Origin: Stratiolaelaps scimitus
Taxonomy: Eukaryota; Arthropoda; Arachnida; Mesostigmata; Laelapidae
DNA length: 64,000 nucleotides
Direction: 5' to 3'
Assembly (NCBI GenBank): GCA_019614645.1
Contig: JABWDB010000018.1
Location: 2,100,501 to 2,164,500 of the forward strand
Shown here in pieces: positions 24,040 through 35,184 of the stretch (positions within the stretch are counted from its first letter, which is position 1; each line of letters starts with the position of its first letter). The translations under genes and the position numbers were made by a program. The notes under the pieces were generated by a model. The model worked only from the letters and a program-made list of their open reading frames with translations, did not search any database and was not told where the DNA came from.

Positions 24040-26156
24040 ATGATCGCTGTGAGTGCGCCGAGTGCAGGCGATTCTTTGACCCTTGACAACGTTCGCTTCT
24101 CTTACGACCCTGCTAAAGACCAAATGAGTGTTGCACAGTTAATGGAGCTGTGTGCAGCCAGAGAGAGATAGAGTCTGCCTAGCTGATTGACTGAATGCTT
24201 AATGCAAAATCGTCATCTTTCATGTGTAATCGACAAGCGCAATCGACTGGATTTATATAGGAGCACGAAGCGAATGTAGGCACTTATCCCACAGTCCGGT
24301 AGTTTGTCTTGCTCCGAGTGGCTTGAACGTGTTTGTCCTGGCGGTGATGTGCACGCCTGGCCTCCGCGCTTCATCTCGCCGTCAGGACCTTTGTCGATTG
24401 ATAATGAATGCGCCGGTTCGCCAAAATCGAAGTGAATAGTTAATGCCGTGCCTGTTAATGGCTACTACACTACAACGGCTACTTCTGACGCGAACGGCGC
24501 CTATCATACAATACAATGGTCGTTCTCCATACGCCCCCTTGTACCCAATAACAACTCGCTATAATTAGTCTATAACGATATAATTATAACTGATATTTAA
24601 GCAGCGCTATTTCGAACATCTGATCAATAGTGTTGTGTAGGCGTTAGTGGCGCCTATCGTGATCATTCGTCTTCAGTTCTCCTATATTGTATGTGTCTAC
24701 ACCCTAAGTGATTCAGTATGTCTGGCCCCATACGTGATAAACAGACGTAACTCGGGCTGTCATTCATCTTCAGCTGATTCACCTTGTGCAGGAAGGTTCG
24801 ATATCTCTCTGCGTACTGTACGATTGTCGTTCTTCGGTAAATGCCCCCTTTTATTACAACGATCTATGACTGGCCCACCTCGATGGCTGACAGGGACCCA
24901 CGTGACTCAATCCTCGCTACCCATGGAGCAGATGTGTAAAAATGTCCCGTTACACAAAAATACTTGTCTGCTGACTTCGCTGCCGTCTGAGCTGCCATTC
25001 TCACTTCGCTTACACCTCGCATTATCTTCTCCCTCTATGCCAAACACGCACACACAGATCAGCTCGGCCGACTTCTCAGCCCTCTCCCTACTGGCCTGAG
25101 GTAGATCCAAAGGTGTCTGAGGTAGCCGCTGCCACCACCTTCTTTCAGATCTCAGCAGGCTGCAGTTAACTAACAAAATCCTGTGTGTTTATGCCTTTTT
25201 CTTCGGCCATGTCCGACTGATCCTGTCTTCTGGATTAACAGCTCGTCGTCGCAGCCGCCTCCGCGATCGCCGTCGTCCAGGCTGGTGGAGCCGCCTACGG
25301 AGGACACGCTCTTGCTGCTGCTGCTCCGGCCTACGGAGCCGCTCATCTGACTGCCGCTCCGGTTGCCTCGTACGGATACGCCACTAAAACACTAGCCGCC
25401 CCTGTAATCGCTACCGCCCCAGCCTATGGCTATGGTCATGCAGCGCCTATCACCAAGGCCGCGATCGCTGCTCCCGCTTACGGATATGGTGCTCCGGCGT
25501 TTGCCGGTCATGCCCCCGGAGTCGCCTACGCTGGCCACGCCCCCGGGGTCGCCTACGCCGCCCACGTTCCCGTAGCGAAGGCGGCCATCGCTGCCCCGAT
25601 CGCTAAGTCCGTCACATATGAGCAGCGTGCATACGCCCATGTTGCGCCTATCGCAAAAGCGCCAATCGCCGCCCCAGCTTACGGCTACACGCATGCCGCC
25701 CCCGTCATTTCTAAGGCCGCTATAGCCGCACCCGCCTACGCCGGATATGGCGGCTACGCCCCGCCCGCTCTGGCCGCTCCAGCCTACCACGGCGGTTACC
25801 ACGGCGCGCCAGCGTTCGCGCACGCGCCCGTGTCAAAGGCCGCGATCGCTGTACCCGCGGCAGCCTCATACGGCTATGCCGCGCATGCTCCTGCTGTCGC
25901 CTACGCGGCTCCGGTAGCAAAGGCCGCGATTGCTGCCCCAGTCGCTTCATACGGCTACGCTGTTCCGGCCCACGCGCCTACCTATGGTCACGCCGCCTAC
26001 GCAGCCGCCCCCGCTAAGGTAGCCGTTTCAGCAGCACCCATCGCGTCGTACGGATACGCCGCTAAGACCTTGTCCGCCGCCGCCCCTGTTGGCCTGTCGT
26101 ATGGTGCCGCCCCTCTAGTAAAGGCTCCCGCCTACGGCCATGGCGGCCATTACTAG
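24040..26156 (+). CDS. Ala/Tyr/Gly-rich structural cuticle protein, two coding exons (24040-24048 and 25242-26156)
   Basis: Exon 1 encodes only Met-Ile-Ala before a GT donor at 24049. The intron ends with AG at 25241, and exon 2 stays open from 25242 to the TAG at 26154-26156, giving 307 residues. An intron after the first few signal-peptide codons is typical of arthropod cuticular-protein genes. Residues 1-17 (MIALVVAAASAIAVVQA) form a signal peptide with likely cleavage after VQA. The mature chain repeats a module like KAAIAAP followed by a Tyr-Gly-Tyr stretch about seven times. The motif ASYGYAxKTL occurs near residue 46 and again near residue 271, framing the array. No Asp, Asn, Cys or Trp and no internal Met are present. 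I see no Rebers-Riddiford chitin-binding domain, so it is probably an extracellular low-complexity cuticle protein. The exon is much richer in G+C than its flanks. The family call is firm; the subfamily is not. Confidence 0.9.
24049..25241 (+). other. Intron 1 of the cuticle gene
   Basis: This phase-0 intron of 1193 bases begins GTGAGT and ends with a pyrimidine-rich tract and ACAG. Open frames of about 90-150 codons occur on both strands near 24650-25180, but they have no recognisable content and are treated as chance frames. The 5' part continues the GC-rich promoter region; the middle is AT-richer. Confidence 0.8.
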
Positions 26157-26330
26157 GGCGTGAGTCCCAAACGGGGAAAGAACTGGTGCCAGGTAGCCCT
26201 GTGATAAAATGATGTGTGTTCGGCTCTAAAAACTTCACACCTACATAGATATATATATTATATTATACTAGATGGGACATATTTGTACAGAAATTTATGA
26301 GGCAGTGCCACAAAATAAAAGCCACTATTT
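26157..26330 (+). terminator. 3' UTR and AATAAA polyadenylation signal of the cuticle gene
   Basis: AATAAA at 26314-26319 lies about 160 bases after the stop codon, in AT-rich DNA with a short TA stretch near 26250. It is the only canonical signal close behind the coding region, so cleavage probably falls near 26335. Confidence 0.65.
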
Positions 26331-26935
26331 AAAAAGGACGACCACAAACATATAATATGAAGATGTTGGTGTGTTTCTTCATTAGATGTGTTTGAAGGAC
26401 TTGCAGGTCATTGAAGCACATTTAATTGACATTTATACGCAGGTAAAAAAATGCACTAGTATCACAAACACGGCGGCATGGATACGGCCAATGGGGAATG
26501 TTTCAGCAATTATACTAACGAACAAATTAACTTCAACATTTTCAACGTTTCATAATGTTCGTTGTTTCGCGTAAACGGCGTGGTGACCAGCGTTTTAGGG
26601 TCGTGCACTTCACGCTTGGTAAACTCAACGCGTACATTTCACTTAGGCGTAAATACACGCTAGAAGCTCGTGGAACGAGGGGGATCAGGTCGAAGCCATC
26701 GGCTCGTCAGCTCGTTTAGCTCGTGCAATATTATAGATAATATAATGTCTAGTCAAAAAGATATCCGCGCTTATCGAAGCGAGGCGCGATTGAACCCCAC
26801 ATGGGTGGCGTATGAGTTACCGGCCCCAGCGATGTGTCCTGTACCCGTGTCTACGTAGTCTCACCATAACGGTGCATGACTAGCTACCTTCCCATCTCAA
26901 TCATACCGAATAACCGAATTAACTCGATATCACCT

Positions 26936-27080
26936 GGCGCGGTGGCTTGGGCGGCTGAGCCTCTGGCTATCGGAAGCCAGAGGCCGCAGGTTCGAGCACC
27001 GCTGCGTGATGACATATAAGAGAGCTTAAGCATTATAAAATTGCAGCTCCTTTAATAAACCAATAAAACCTTTACCTTTA
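26936..27080 (+). repeat. tRNA-derived SINE, family 2
   Basis: The head reads GGCGCGGTGGCTTGGGCGG (A-box-like) and has the B box GGTTCGAGCACC at 26989-27000, spaced as in a tRNA. The head also contains a stem, CTCTGGCT/AGCCAGAG. A non-tRNA body follows and ends in AATAAAACCTTTACCTTTA. The tail with AATAAA and the lack of a proper acceptor stem favour a SINE over a functional tRNA gene. Only one copy was seen in this window. Confidence 0.65.
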
Positions 27081-28695
27081 CTCTTTGCATTTTGGATAAC
27101 GTATATTGCAATTTACATCGCTTGACATCGTCTCAACTGTATATTTCCACCTTCTTGTCCTTAATCTCTCTCTCTCTCTCTCTACCTCTCGTTCTGCATA
27201 CCCGTATTTTCGTCTCACTCGATTACATATCCAACATGTTCATTATGAGTGACGTACATAAGTCGCATAACGACTTGCTTCAGCCGGCCGGCGTCGACCG
27301 CTGACACGCACTTCGAAGGCGAACCATGGAAAATCGCCTATACTTGCCGCTCTCCCGACTTCCCGAAAACATTTCTCCTCGTAAAGACTTGAGCAGTCGT
27401 TAAAGTCGTTCATCGGCGCATTGACTTTTGCGGACGAGTGAGCGCTAAAAATGTTCACGTTGACTCGGACCTGCTCGTCGACGAGAGAAAAGGCCGGGCC
27501 TGTTGGAATGATCGCCAGCCAGGGAACCTTGAGACGTTTAGATATCGAGACAGGGTCCCGTCTTGCGGGCCTAGATGCCTTCAGGCCGTCGAGCAGAGCG
27601 TAGAGGAACGAAGGGCGAACGGAAGAGTCGACGTTGAGTTTTCAGTGCCTCGCCCCAGAGAGAGAGGCAGAGCAAGGGGTCCGCGGACCGAGTGCTGGCT
27701 GGAATATTGATATTGAACTCCTCCTGTCAGAGTCTTGATTGATTATCGGTACGTAGATGGGCAAGGCCGACGAGGCCGAGAGCGCGCAATTCTGGGGCCA
27801 CATTCACACGCTGCATGGAACGTTCACACGCTTAGGGCCTGTTTCTCCGAGCGAAATGACAAATGCGTTCTCGTCATACGCAGACTGCACACTATACGAC
27901 TAATCCCCTGTCGGAGAGTGCGCTTCTATAGAACGAAAAGCGGACGATGTCAGGATTGTCCTTGATTGACTCAGAAAAGGAAGCACGAAGAACGAAGGCG
28001 AAAATGTACCTAAAAAGAGGTGGGCCACAGCACGCGCTGAACTTGAGTTGACGCTAGTGACTGGCATTGGCGACAACCTACCACTCGGGTTCATAGTAAT
28101 ACTATGAGTGGGAAGCAGCACGTCTTCGCAACGCGCGAAAAATTGGCAACAAAGCTAACTCCGCTATTGTTGGCCAACTAATTTTTGAACTCATGAGGCG
28201 TACAGATCCGGTTTGCTTCACGAGGTGAGCAAGGAAGCGACTGGATTTAGCCATTTGCCCATTCAAACATGCACGTGTGTGATGCACCGGTGGCGTACAT
28301 TGTTTGTACCGCATCAGTAAAGCAAATGAACTCGATTGCGATTACATTGTCACTACCTATATTGTATTACCTCATGCTGTTCCTATGCAAGTTATCTGAT
28401 TTCGTAAACGAACGCCTATTAATGAAAATATTTTTCGAGGCGGATGACCACAAGGTGGGCACAACTGCATGGCGTCTGAACGATTAGAGATTCGACAGCT
28501 GCCTTATAATTGCATTTAGCGCAGTGCCCTATCGAGAATGCCCCATTCTCCCAGCCTCATTGGCGGTATGTTGTCTAGGAATAAACCTCTATATGAAATA
28601 TATTTGTCAAGGGATCTCAATCTGCTAGATGATCCAATCATCTCGTACACTGACAAACCTAATAGGCAACGAAACGTCATATGCTAACAAAGGTC

Positions 28696-28870
28696 CATTT
28701 TCCGGGCTGACTCGCAGCCAACGCCAGCGGTACAACTGCTTTCGGCATTAGGCTTCATAAGACGGACGGACAACCCCTTGAAAATGCAAATGTGGGCAAC
28801 GGTGGGGATCGAACCCGTGCACCCACGTCCTTCTCCACCGATTGCCCACGGCGCACGCGAATGCAGCACG
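28696..28870 (-). repeat. SINE-like repeat family 1, copy a (longest, near full length)
   Basis: On the minus strand this begins with a tRNA-like head containing the B box GGTTCGATCCC (28805-28815) and ends GCGAGTCAGCCCGGAAAAT. The same tail recurs at 13249, 35152, 37368, 42487 and 46987. The head suggests transcription by RNA polymerase III. It sits between the helical-protein exons and the cuticle gene. Confidence 0.75.
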
Positions 28871-29020
28871 TCACCGGGCTCGACGGGACGTCATCTATAC
28901 TTTTGCACGAATTCATACGCCGCTTGACTGACAGACTTCTGATAAACATGATTATACTTTAGTTCAGGGCAACGAATGTTCGATCAATAGCCTGGTTACG
29001 GGGGGGCAAAACTGACATAC

Positions 29021-29222
29021 CATGTGGGATGGCAGTGCGGTTCGTGGCGCTTGGGCCACCCGATGTTTGCGGCGCAGCGCTGTAGAGAAGGCAGTTCGAG
29101 CGAGCGCAATTCGAGTCCGAATCCGAGTGATAGCCGGCGCTCACATCTGTTGAGGAATCGTCCTCAGGATCATCGCTAGCGGCGCCTCCTGAAGGCTCGA
29201 CTTCTCGCATCAGCTCCACGAC
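29021..29222 (-). CDS. Exon of the same gene: helix end plus acidic Ser-rich segment
   Basis: This 202-base minus-strand exon has acceptor TGTATTTTTAG and donor ATG/GTATGT; it starts in phase 0 and ends in phase 1. It encodes VVELMREVEPSGGAASDDPE and then DDSSTDVSAGYHSDSDSN. A helix is followed by a disordered acidic Ser/Asp stretch that resembles a phosphorylation target. The following exon, at lower coordinates, was not found: no clear phase-1 acceptor with an open frame is visible between 26.4 and 29.0 kb. Confidence 0.6.
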
Positions 29223-29639
29223 CTAAAAATACAGGTTACAACTCGATTAGGTTAGCTGTCGAAGCGCGACGAACGAAACACCTAAACTGCTGTTACGAGA
29301 AGAGCTCAGCAGACAATCAAACAAAGAAATAAATAGGAAATTATGCAACTTTGAATTTACCAACGACTTATGCTTGCCCTAATCTTGGTCGGGACGGCCG
29401 TTCGCGCTGATGAACTTGCGTGTAAGTGGTTTAGAATCCTTAGAAAGCTCGAATATATTTGTCTGAGGAAAATTCGTATTGTGCCATATAGTCACGGGGA
29501 ATTTCATTTTTTTGCTCATATTTCTCAGAGGCTTCTTAAACGACGATGTCATTATCCATGCATCGATACAATATATATGGCCACTCTGAACAAAGCTAGC
29601 TGTCCACGCTCCTTTGGATTTCTTTATCATCTTTCATTA

Positions 29640-29790
29640 TCTATAGACTCTTGCCAGGTACGAGTAAGGAAGGGAATAAGCAAAGGTGGCCCTGACAGGT
29701 CTTCATAGTAATACCTGTAAGGTTAAGGGCTGAGGCCTGTCACATAGGGGAACAGCTAAGGGTCAGCTCGAAAAACAGTTTTTTTTAGCT
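29640..29790 (+). repeat. Dispersed repeat, copy 1 of a pair (see 61045)
   Basis: It shares in order GGTACG, GTAATACCT, GCCTGTCAC-TA and GG-AA-AGCT with the segment at 61045-61200 in the same orientation, at moderate identity. It lies in the intron between the 29.0 and 30.0 kb exons. Confidence 0.4.
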
Positions 29791-29951
29791 GTCCACGATC
29801 CATACAGCAAGCTAAAACATGAAAATGGCAAAAGAAAGAATGACAACTCTCCATCAATGAAGACCAACGGGAACTTCATATTGTAACTACCTACTACTTT
29901 TAAATGCACTCTCGCTTATTTCATGCTGCACTGTTACCCCTCGGCATTTAC

Positions 29952-30044
29952 CTTTTGGCAGCCCCACGAGTAGCGCATGAGCACCGCTGATACAACGGAC
30001 GCTTCTCCATCAACGTCCGATGCCTCCTTGCGTAGCTGGGTGAA
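29952..30044 (-). CDS. Exon probably of the same helical-protein gene (31 residues)
   Basis: This 93-base exon on the minus strand begins after CTTATTTCAG and ends AAG/GTAAAT, phase 0 at both ends. It encodes FTQLRKEASDVDGEASVVSA and continues to WGCQK. Phase 0 matches the end of the 61312-61605 exon, and the helical character continues smoothly across that join. An intron of about 31 kb would be needed, so the linkage is inference. It joins in phase to the next exon at 29021-29222. Confidence 0.6.
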
Positions 30045-30194
30045 CTGAAATAAGAACGATCAGTTCGATCAGTAACAAGTACGAACCGTTGTTGTTGAGC
30101 AGTTGATGTCAGAATACTCTGGGAAATAGTCCGATATTCGCACACTAGCTGCATACACAATCATATCAGGAGTAAGTATTACATGAGACATTAT

Positions 30195-30196
<2 letters not shown>

Positions 30197-30244
<48 letters not shown>
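30197..30244. repeat. (TA)n microsatellite
   Basis: An uninterrupted TA tract of about 47 bases. Confidence 0.9.
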
Positions 30245-30248
<4 letters not shown>

Positions 30249-30730
30249 CGTATGTCATAGCACAAATAAAACCACATATAAGCTTAAAAGGGTTCTCTAG
30301 CTCTGCACAGACCCCATTCAGCTATCATTTCCCTAAATGCGAATCTGTTAAAGTCCCTTATCCTGCCACGCAGAAATGGAGCTGCAATCATCGACGAACT
30401 ACCGCTATCGACAGCCGACCCCATAATATATATATATATGTGTTGAGGGAAGATGACCAGCTACGGGGCAGTTTCTGACAAGCACATGTTCATACAAGAA
30501 ATCAATTGTGCTTTCTATTCTAAGTGTTCTCATCAATATTCTTTACTCCTGAATCCATGGCAGGATAACGTGCTAGAAGTATTGCAATTTGACGAAAGCG
30601 CTCTGCGTTGTTCCCTCGACATTGATTCTGATTCATGCCTGCTATGGAAGAGCGTTCAACGATCAACGCTGTGAATATCATGCGAAGCCTCCCCCAAGTC
30701 AGCCAACGATTGGCAACGAGAGTCAGGCAG

Positions 30731-31288
30731 TCAGGCAAAGAAAAAATCGAGGGAGAGAGAGAGGAGACTGGCGGCTAACCGACCTCTGGAGGATAAATCC
30801 TTAAGACTATTTGCTTTTATGCCGAACGTGAATCGAACTTTACTTTCGAAGCGAAGCGAGAACTTTGAACGAACTCTTTGTGGATTTGCCTGTGACTCCA
30901 CTGCCTCTAGCTTTGCCGTCAACGGGTGGCAGGGTAATGTCAACAACCTGTGCCGCAGAACTGCGGGCCAATTTGCCTCTGTCAAACGGTGGAAAATGCC
31001 AGACAGTAGCTGCTCTACAACTTCGCGTTTGTGGCAGTGTTTCCGGTTGTGTAACGCTATGCCCCCGTCCAGCCGGGGGCACTTTGCAACGACCCGACAG
31101 AGGTGTGCGATGGGCAGAGCCGCATCGCATTCCATGTTGTGTAACACGTCGTCCTGTAAGAGACCATCCTGAAAAAGCGTCCTGTAATAGGCATGTCCTA
31201 AATCGTTATGAGACGATATAGTAAAACGGGCGCGTGCTATTGGTTGCGCACATACCCGCAGGACTGCAACGTACCAGCATATCTCCAA
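30731..31288 (-). other. Multi-frame open stretch (185 codons on the minus strand)
   Basis: Over about 30820-31220 four overlapping frames are open: two on each strand. The minus-strand frame is longest and includes HNMECDAALPIAHLCRVVAK. With so many frames open I cannot decide which, if any, is translated. No splice sites fit any frame clearly, and nothing resembles a known family. Confidence 0.25.
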
Positions 31289-32158
31289 GAGTCACACATT
31301 TGAATATACAATAATAATCATCATAGTCATAAAATGCAAGACAACTGGTGGAAAAGGCACTCCTAGAAAGATGTCCAGGGCTTGAACCGTACTAGCGTCA
31401 TGCGAGATGAGTGAATTCGCTGGCTCAGTGGAGCTCAAGAAAGAAAAGTAAGTCTGCCGGATACGGGGTTTCTAGGTGGCATGGGTGTACAATTCTCGAA
31501 CGTGTTCAAGTGAATCGTCCGTCTGAGCTGTCATGTCTCAAGAATGAGCTCACATACTTCTAATTCCAACCGAGTATTTATAAACGTACAGCCACACGCG
31601 TCCATATGCAAATGACATCGAGACACTGAGCAGAGAGAGAGAGAGAGAAGCGGGCGATATTGAGATTCATGTTCATACCATCCCAAGAGGTGGAATATGT
31701 ACAGATATCACAGCAGACAGCTAGCAGATCCAATGTCTTGCTGGTAGTTGTTTCGTTCTTCGCTGCCTTCGACTGGATGCAGCACAATCAGGCTGGGTGT
31801 GCGTTTTTAGCCATCTCTTCGACACATCCCTTGCTTGGTTCCCGCACGTGCGCAAGATCTCGACGCCGGCCGAGAGAAGTTTAGCTGAGCCACCGCCGAC
31901 CGCCTCATCATGACCTAGGAACGAGGAGGTAAAGCTGGCTGGCTTCCGCCAATTCGTCCCGCCCTTATGATTCCATTTAGCATTGGGTTTCTTCAGGTAT
32001 TTACATCTACCGAGCTGACGGGCCTCGTGCCGGCAGGAAGAGCGGTGCCTGCGACCTTGTTGTTATTGCCTACCAGTAGGGAGCTATCCGCAGCAAGCCG
32101 CAGCAAGCCGACGGTTGCCGTCGAATAAGGCCCGCTGTGAGAAGGCCGCTGGGGCCAT

Positions 32159-32814
32159 ATGGAAGTGTGGTGCAGATGTACGGCCACCTGGCGACCATCC
32201 CTTACCACTCACCCCCCCCCACACCCCTCGACCTGGTTAGCGTACCCCCGGCTTCTAGCTCGCTGGCTGCCTGGTAGGCAGATGCCACCGCATCGCTCTT
32301 CTGTGCTGTCTGCCGTGCACCAAGAAGTAAGAGAGAGAGAGAGAGAAAGAGAGAGACAGGGAGAGAGAAAAAGGGAGAGCTTTGGGGTCCTGCAATCGTG
32401 CACGAGGTCTTACAGCGACCAGCGGCTGCGGAAACACCCCCTCTGCTGCCACCATCGTTGTCGGCTGGGTGGCCGGATGCTCGGTCGTCCAGGGGCGGAG
32501 ACTCGTCCCTGCGCGAGAGAGAGAGAGGAAGAGGCTCTCAGAGACACAGAGACAGGATGAGACTCGCTGAGTGAGCGCGTGCGTGTGAGGCCGACGCTCC
32601 GCGCAAGAGGAACGAGCATCGGGCGCATCCGAGTGCGAAGTCTGGTTCGCGCTGATAAGTTTTTCCCAAACGCCAGCACCCAGACGCATGGCATCCAGGG
32701 CGCACAGGAGCACCCACAGCAATCCACCATCCGACCTGTTCCGTGCTGCCTGCGAGCTAGGGAGGAGGCAGCGGGCCTGACGCCAGCACGCCCACAACGT
32801 CGTCTTACCCCGAC
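32159..32814 (+). other. Possible GC-rich 5' exon with strong donor
   Basis: A CpG- and AGAG-rich stretch ends at a consensus donor, CGAC/GTAAGTA, at 32815. Several frames are open on both strands (up to 197 codons on the minus strand), which reflects composition rather than coding. A non-coding first exon of a plus-strand gene is the simplest reading; the start coordinate is arbitrary. No downstream exon was identified. Confidence 0.3.
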
Positions 32815-34847
32815 GTAAGTACGTATATATATATATATACGTTCGCACGCCGATGACGTCCCGTTGGGTGCTGCTAGGCCAACCAACACAAGCTCATGCA
32901 TCTCCTGCTACTGCGACGGCGCTCAGAGTGATGATCAGTAGTGGAGGCAGTGTGAGCCACAATCCGGCGGCGGTCAGGAACACAACAGCAAACATATCAA
33001 CAAGGAGCGAGAGAGAGAGAGAGAGAAAGAGGTGTGCGCGAGCATATCCGGACAATGTCTCAAACATTGTACCTACTAATGTAATGCTCGGGGTTTTCTT
33101 GCTCAAATAGAACAGCAGGTAGCATGTGCGTCGTAGGAAGAGTGAGGTTCCCCTTAGACCTAAGAAAGGCGAGAAGACTCTGCTATCAACGCTTAGCAGG
33201 ACAATTACTCGTGAATATTTCTAGCGATTAGCGATCTGAGCTACCTAGACACACAGCCGCCAGCGGCAGACGAAACCGTCACGAGTGACGGAAATAGCAG
33301 CAGCAGCGGCGGCAGCGGCAGAAGCGAAGTGACAGCAAAAGGGCCATTTTAGCAAAGTGCTCTGACGCGCACAGCAGCAGGCGACAGGAACAAGAGCTCG
33401 TTTTTGCCTCTGGCTGCTGTTGACGCGAGCTGCTGGTGACAATCAACGAAATGCGGCTGCAGTCGACGCCGATCGCTCGCTCGCTTGTACATTCAGAACA
33501 TCGATTCACAGGAAGAGATCCATTTCCGTTCAGCGAGAGGATGATGACAGCGTCCCCTCGCGGTCGGCCGCGCTCGCCATCGACGAGCACCAACAGCAAA
33601 CCCCAAAAAGATACCGCTAAGCAGTGAGATTCAGTCAAGGACGATCTAATAACCTTCCTTTCTTTCTCTCTCTCTCTCTCTCTCTCTCTCGACTTGCGGA
33701 TAGCTTAGACTCAAGCAATAGAGCTGACTCGCAAATCAGATGGGGGACTGGAGAAATAGCGCCGTCACCTTGGGACCCCAGTCTTCACCCGAAGTTTCGT
33801 CCAGCCCACAACAATTAGTGAGCTAATTAAGAAAGCCAAAAAAAAAAAATAAGAATCTCGTCGAGACGTCGACATGTGGGCTAGCTGCGGCAGCGTGGAA
33901 ACGCAGGACAGCCAGAAATAGGTCGTGGGCGAGGACGTCGAATGACGCGACACCCATGAGGCTTCTGGCGCTTTTTTTTTTTATGTTAAATTGGGTTGGC
34001 GGTCGAATGGATACATTGCTGTACCACTGGTGAAAGGCATTATCGTATTCGTCTGTAAATTAGCCTAATACCGGCGAGTTTGCATTGTATTCCAGATGGG
34101 GTGCTCGATTGACCTCACTCCTCGGCCGGATAGCAACTGCGCGTTTCGTTAAGTGACACGACAGCAATAAGTGGTGTGAATCAGATATTGATCAACATTG
34201 ACTGGCCAGAACATCGACCCAATGCGATGATGCTGTCCGCATTTTGCTTGGACATGGCAGTTGAGCAATCACTACGAGTTCAGTTGCCCTAGTGTTAACG
34301 GTTCAGCAAGGAAGCTGATCGATAGAGATGGTTTCATATACATTTAACGAAATTGCACACATACAAAACCGTGGAATATCCATACGAAGCGGTGAGTATT
34401 CTTTTTGGATAAAGTCAATAGTTTTTGTAGTGGGACATAGACAGATTTCGATGACTTACTTAGCCGTGTACCGGAAATTCAACGAAATTCACCCAAAACG
34501 ACAGTGATTTGTACACGTTTCGAGTGAGAGTAGTCCAGTGATTATTATTACTATTACGTAAATTTTGCCCCGATGGCTTGCTCGGGTGAGATATTTAGCT
34601 TGTTTAATGTATGACTGGCCATTTCCCTCGAAACGCTGCTCGGCTTGGCCGACGATCCTCATCTTTCACCGACATCTTGATGTTGTCTGGCGCGTGCTAA
34701 CTGCTTCACAGGCAACGGCAACACCATCCTAATATAATAATATTATTCATTTGTTGTTGCTACTGCTGCTTTGGGGATAGGTTTCATATCCTATGGCCGC
34801 GTTCTCCATTTGTGCGGTTGGTTAGAAAACCACATAGGCACTAGCCA

Positions 34848-34874
34848 TTACAGCTCTAGTCACTAGAGCTGTAA
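34848..34874. repeat. Short perfect palindrome
   Basis: A 13-base arm, TTACAGCTCTAGT, is followed by one base and its exact reverse complement. It may be a regulatory site or a chance hairpin. Confidence 0.6.
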
Positions 34875-35151
34875 CTGCACTCTGGTTGTGTTCCGCGGTT
34901 ATATTATCGGACAAGCGGTCGTTCCTAAGTGTACGGGAACTCCCGATATGTCCCTGTTGGAGGCAGTTGTCAGCCCAAGTGGTAAGGATCTCGCCGGGCG
35001 TAACGGGTACACATGAAGCGTGCGCTCACACGCCCTATGCAGCCCACGCACAGACCATAGCCTATTGTAGTTCTCGACTAGATCAGCTGAACAATGACGT
35101 CAGTGTAAGTCATTAATATCATTACTTATCATTACGTGGTTAGAATGACGT

Positions 35152-35184
35152 TAAATGTTGGCTGCGAGTCAGCCCGGAAAATTT
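35152..35184 (+). repeat. SINE-like repeat family 1, copy f (tail only)
   Basis: AAATGTTGGCTGCGAGTC followed by AGCCCGGAAAATTT matches the 3' end of copies a and d in plus orientation. The 5' part is missing. Confidence 0.6.

Noticed and set aside
25392..25823. Minus-strand frame of 143 codons opposite the cuticle exon
   Set aside because: It is a shadow of the strongly biased GC-rich codons of the cuticle repeats; its Gly/Arg/Val-rich content follows from that.
25830..26156. Start of the cuticle protein at 25830
   Set aside because: This is only the last GTG-started part of the frame. The open frame extends back to the AG at 25241, and the signal peptide is restored by the exon at 24040.
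26989..27000. Functional tRNA gene at the GGTTCGAGCACC box
   Set aside because: No matching acceptor stem and no TTTT terminator directly after; the body and AATAAA-containing tail fit a SINE.
32255..32848. Minus-strand frame of 197 codons
   Set aside because: Low-complexity Ser/Leu runs from GAGA tracts and several competing frames point to composition rather than coding.
33975..34010. Second mariner terminal repeat (TTGGGTTGGC)
   Set aside because: Only about ten bases match and no transposase blocks lie nearby.
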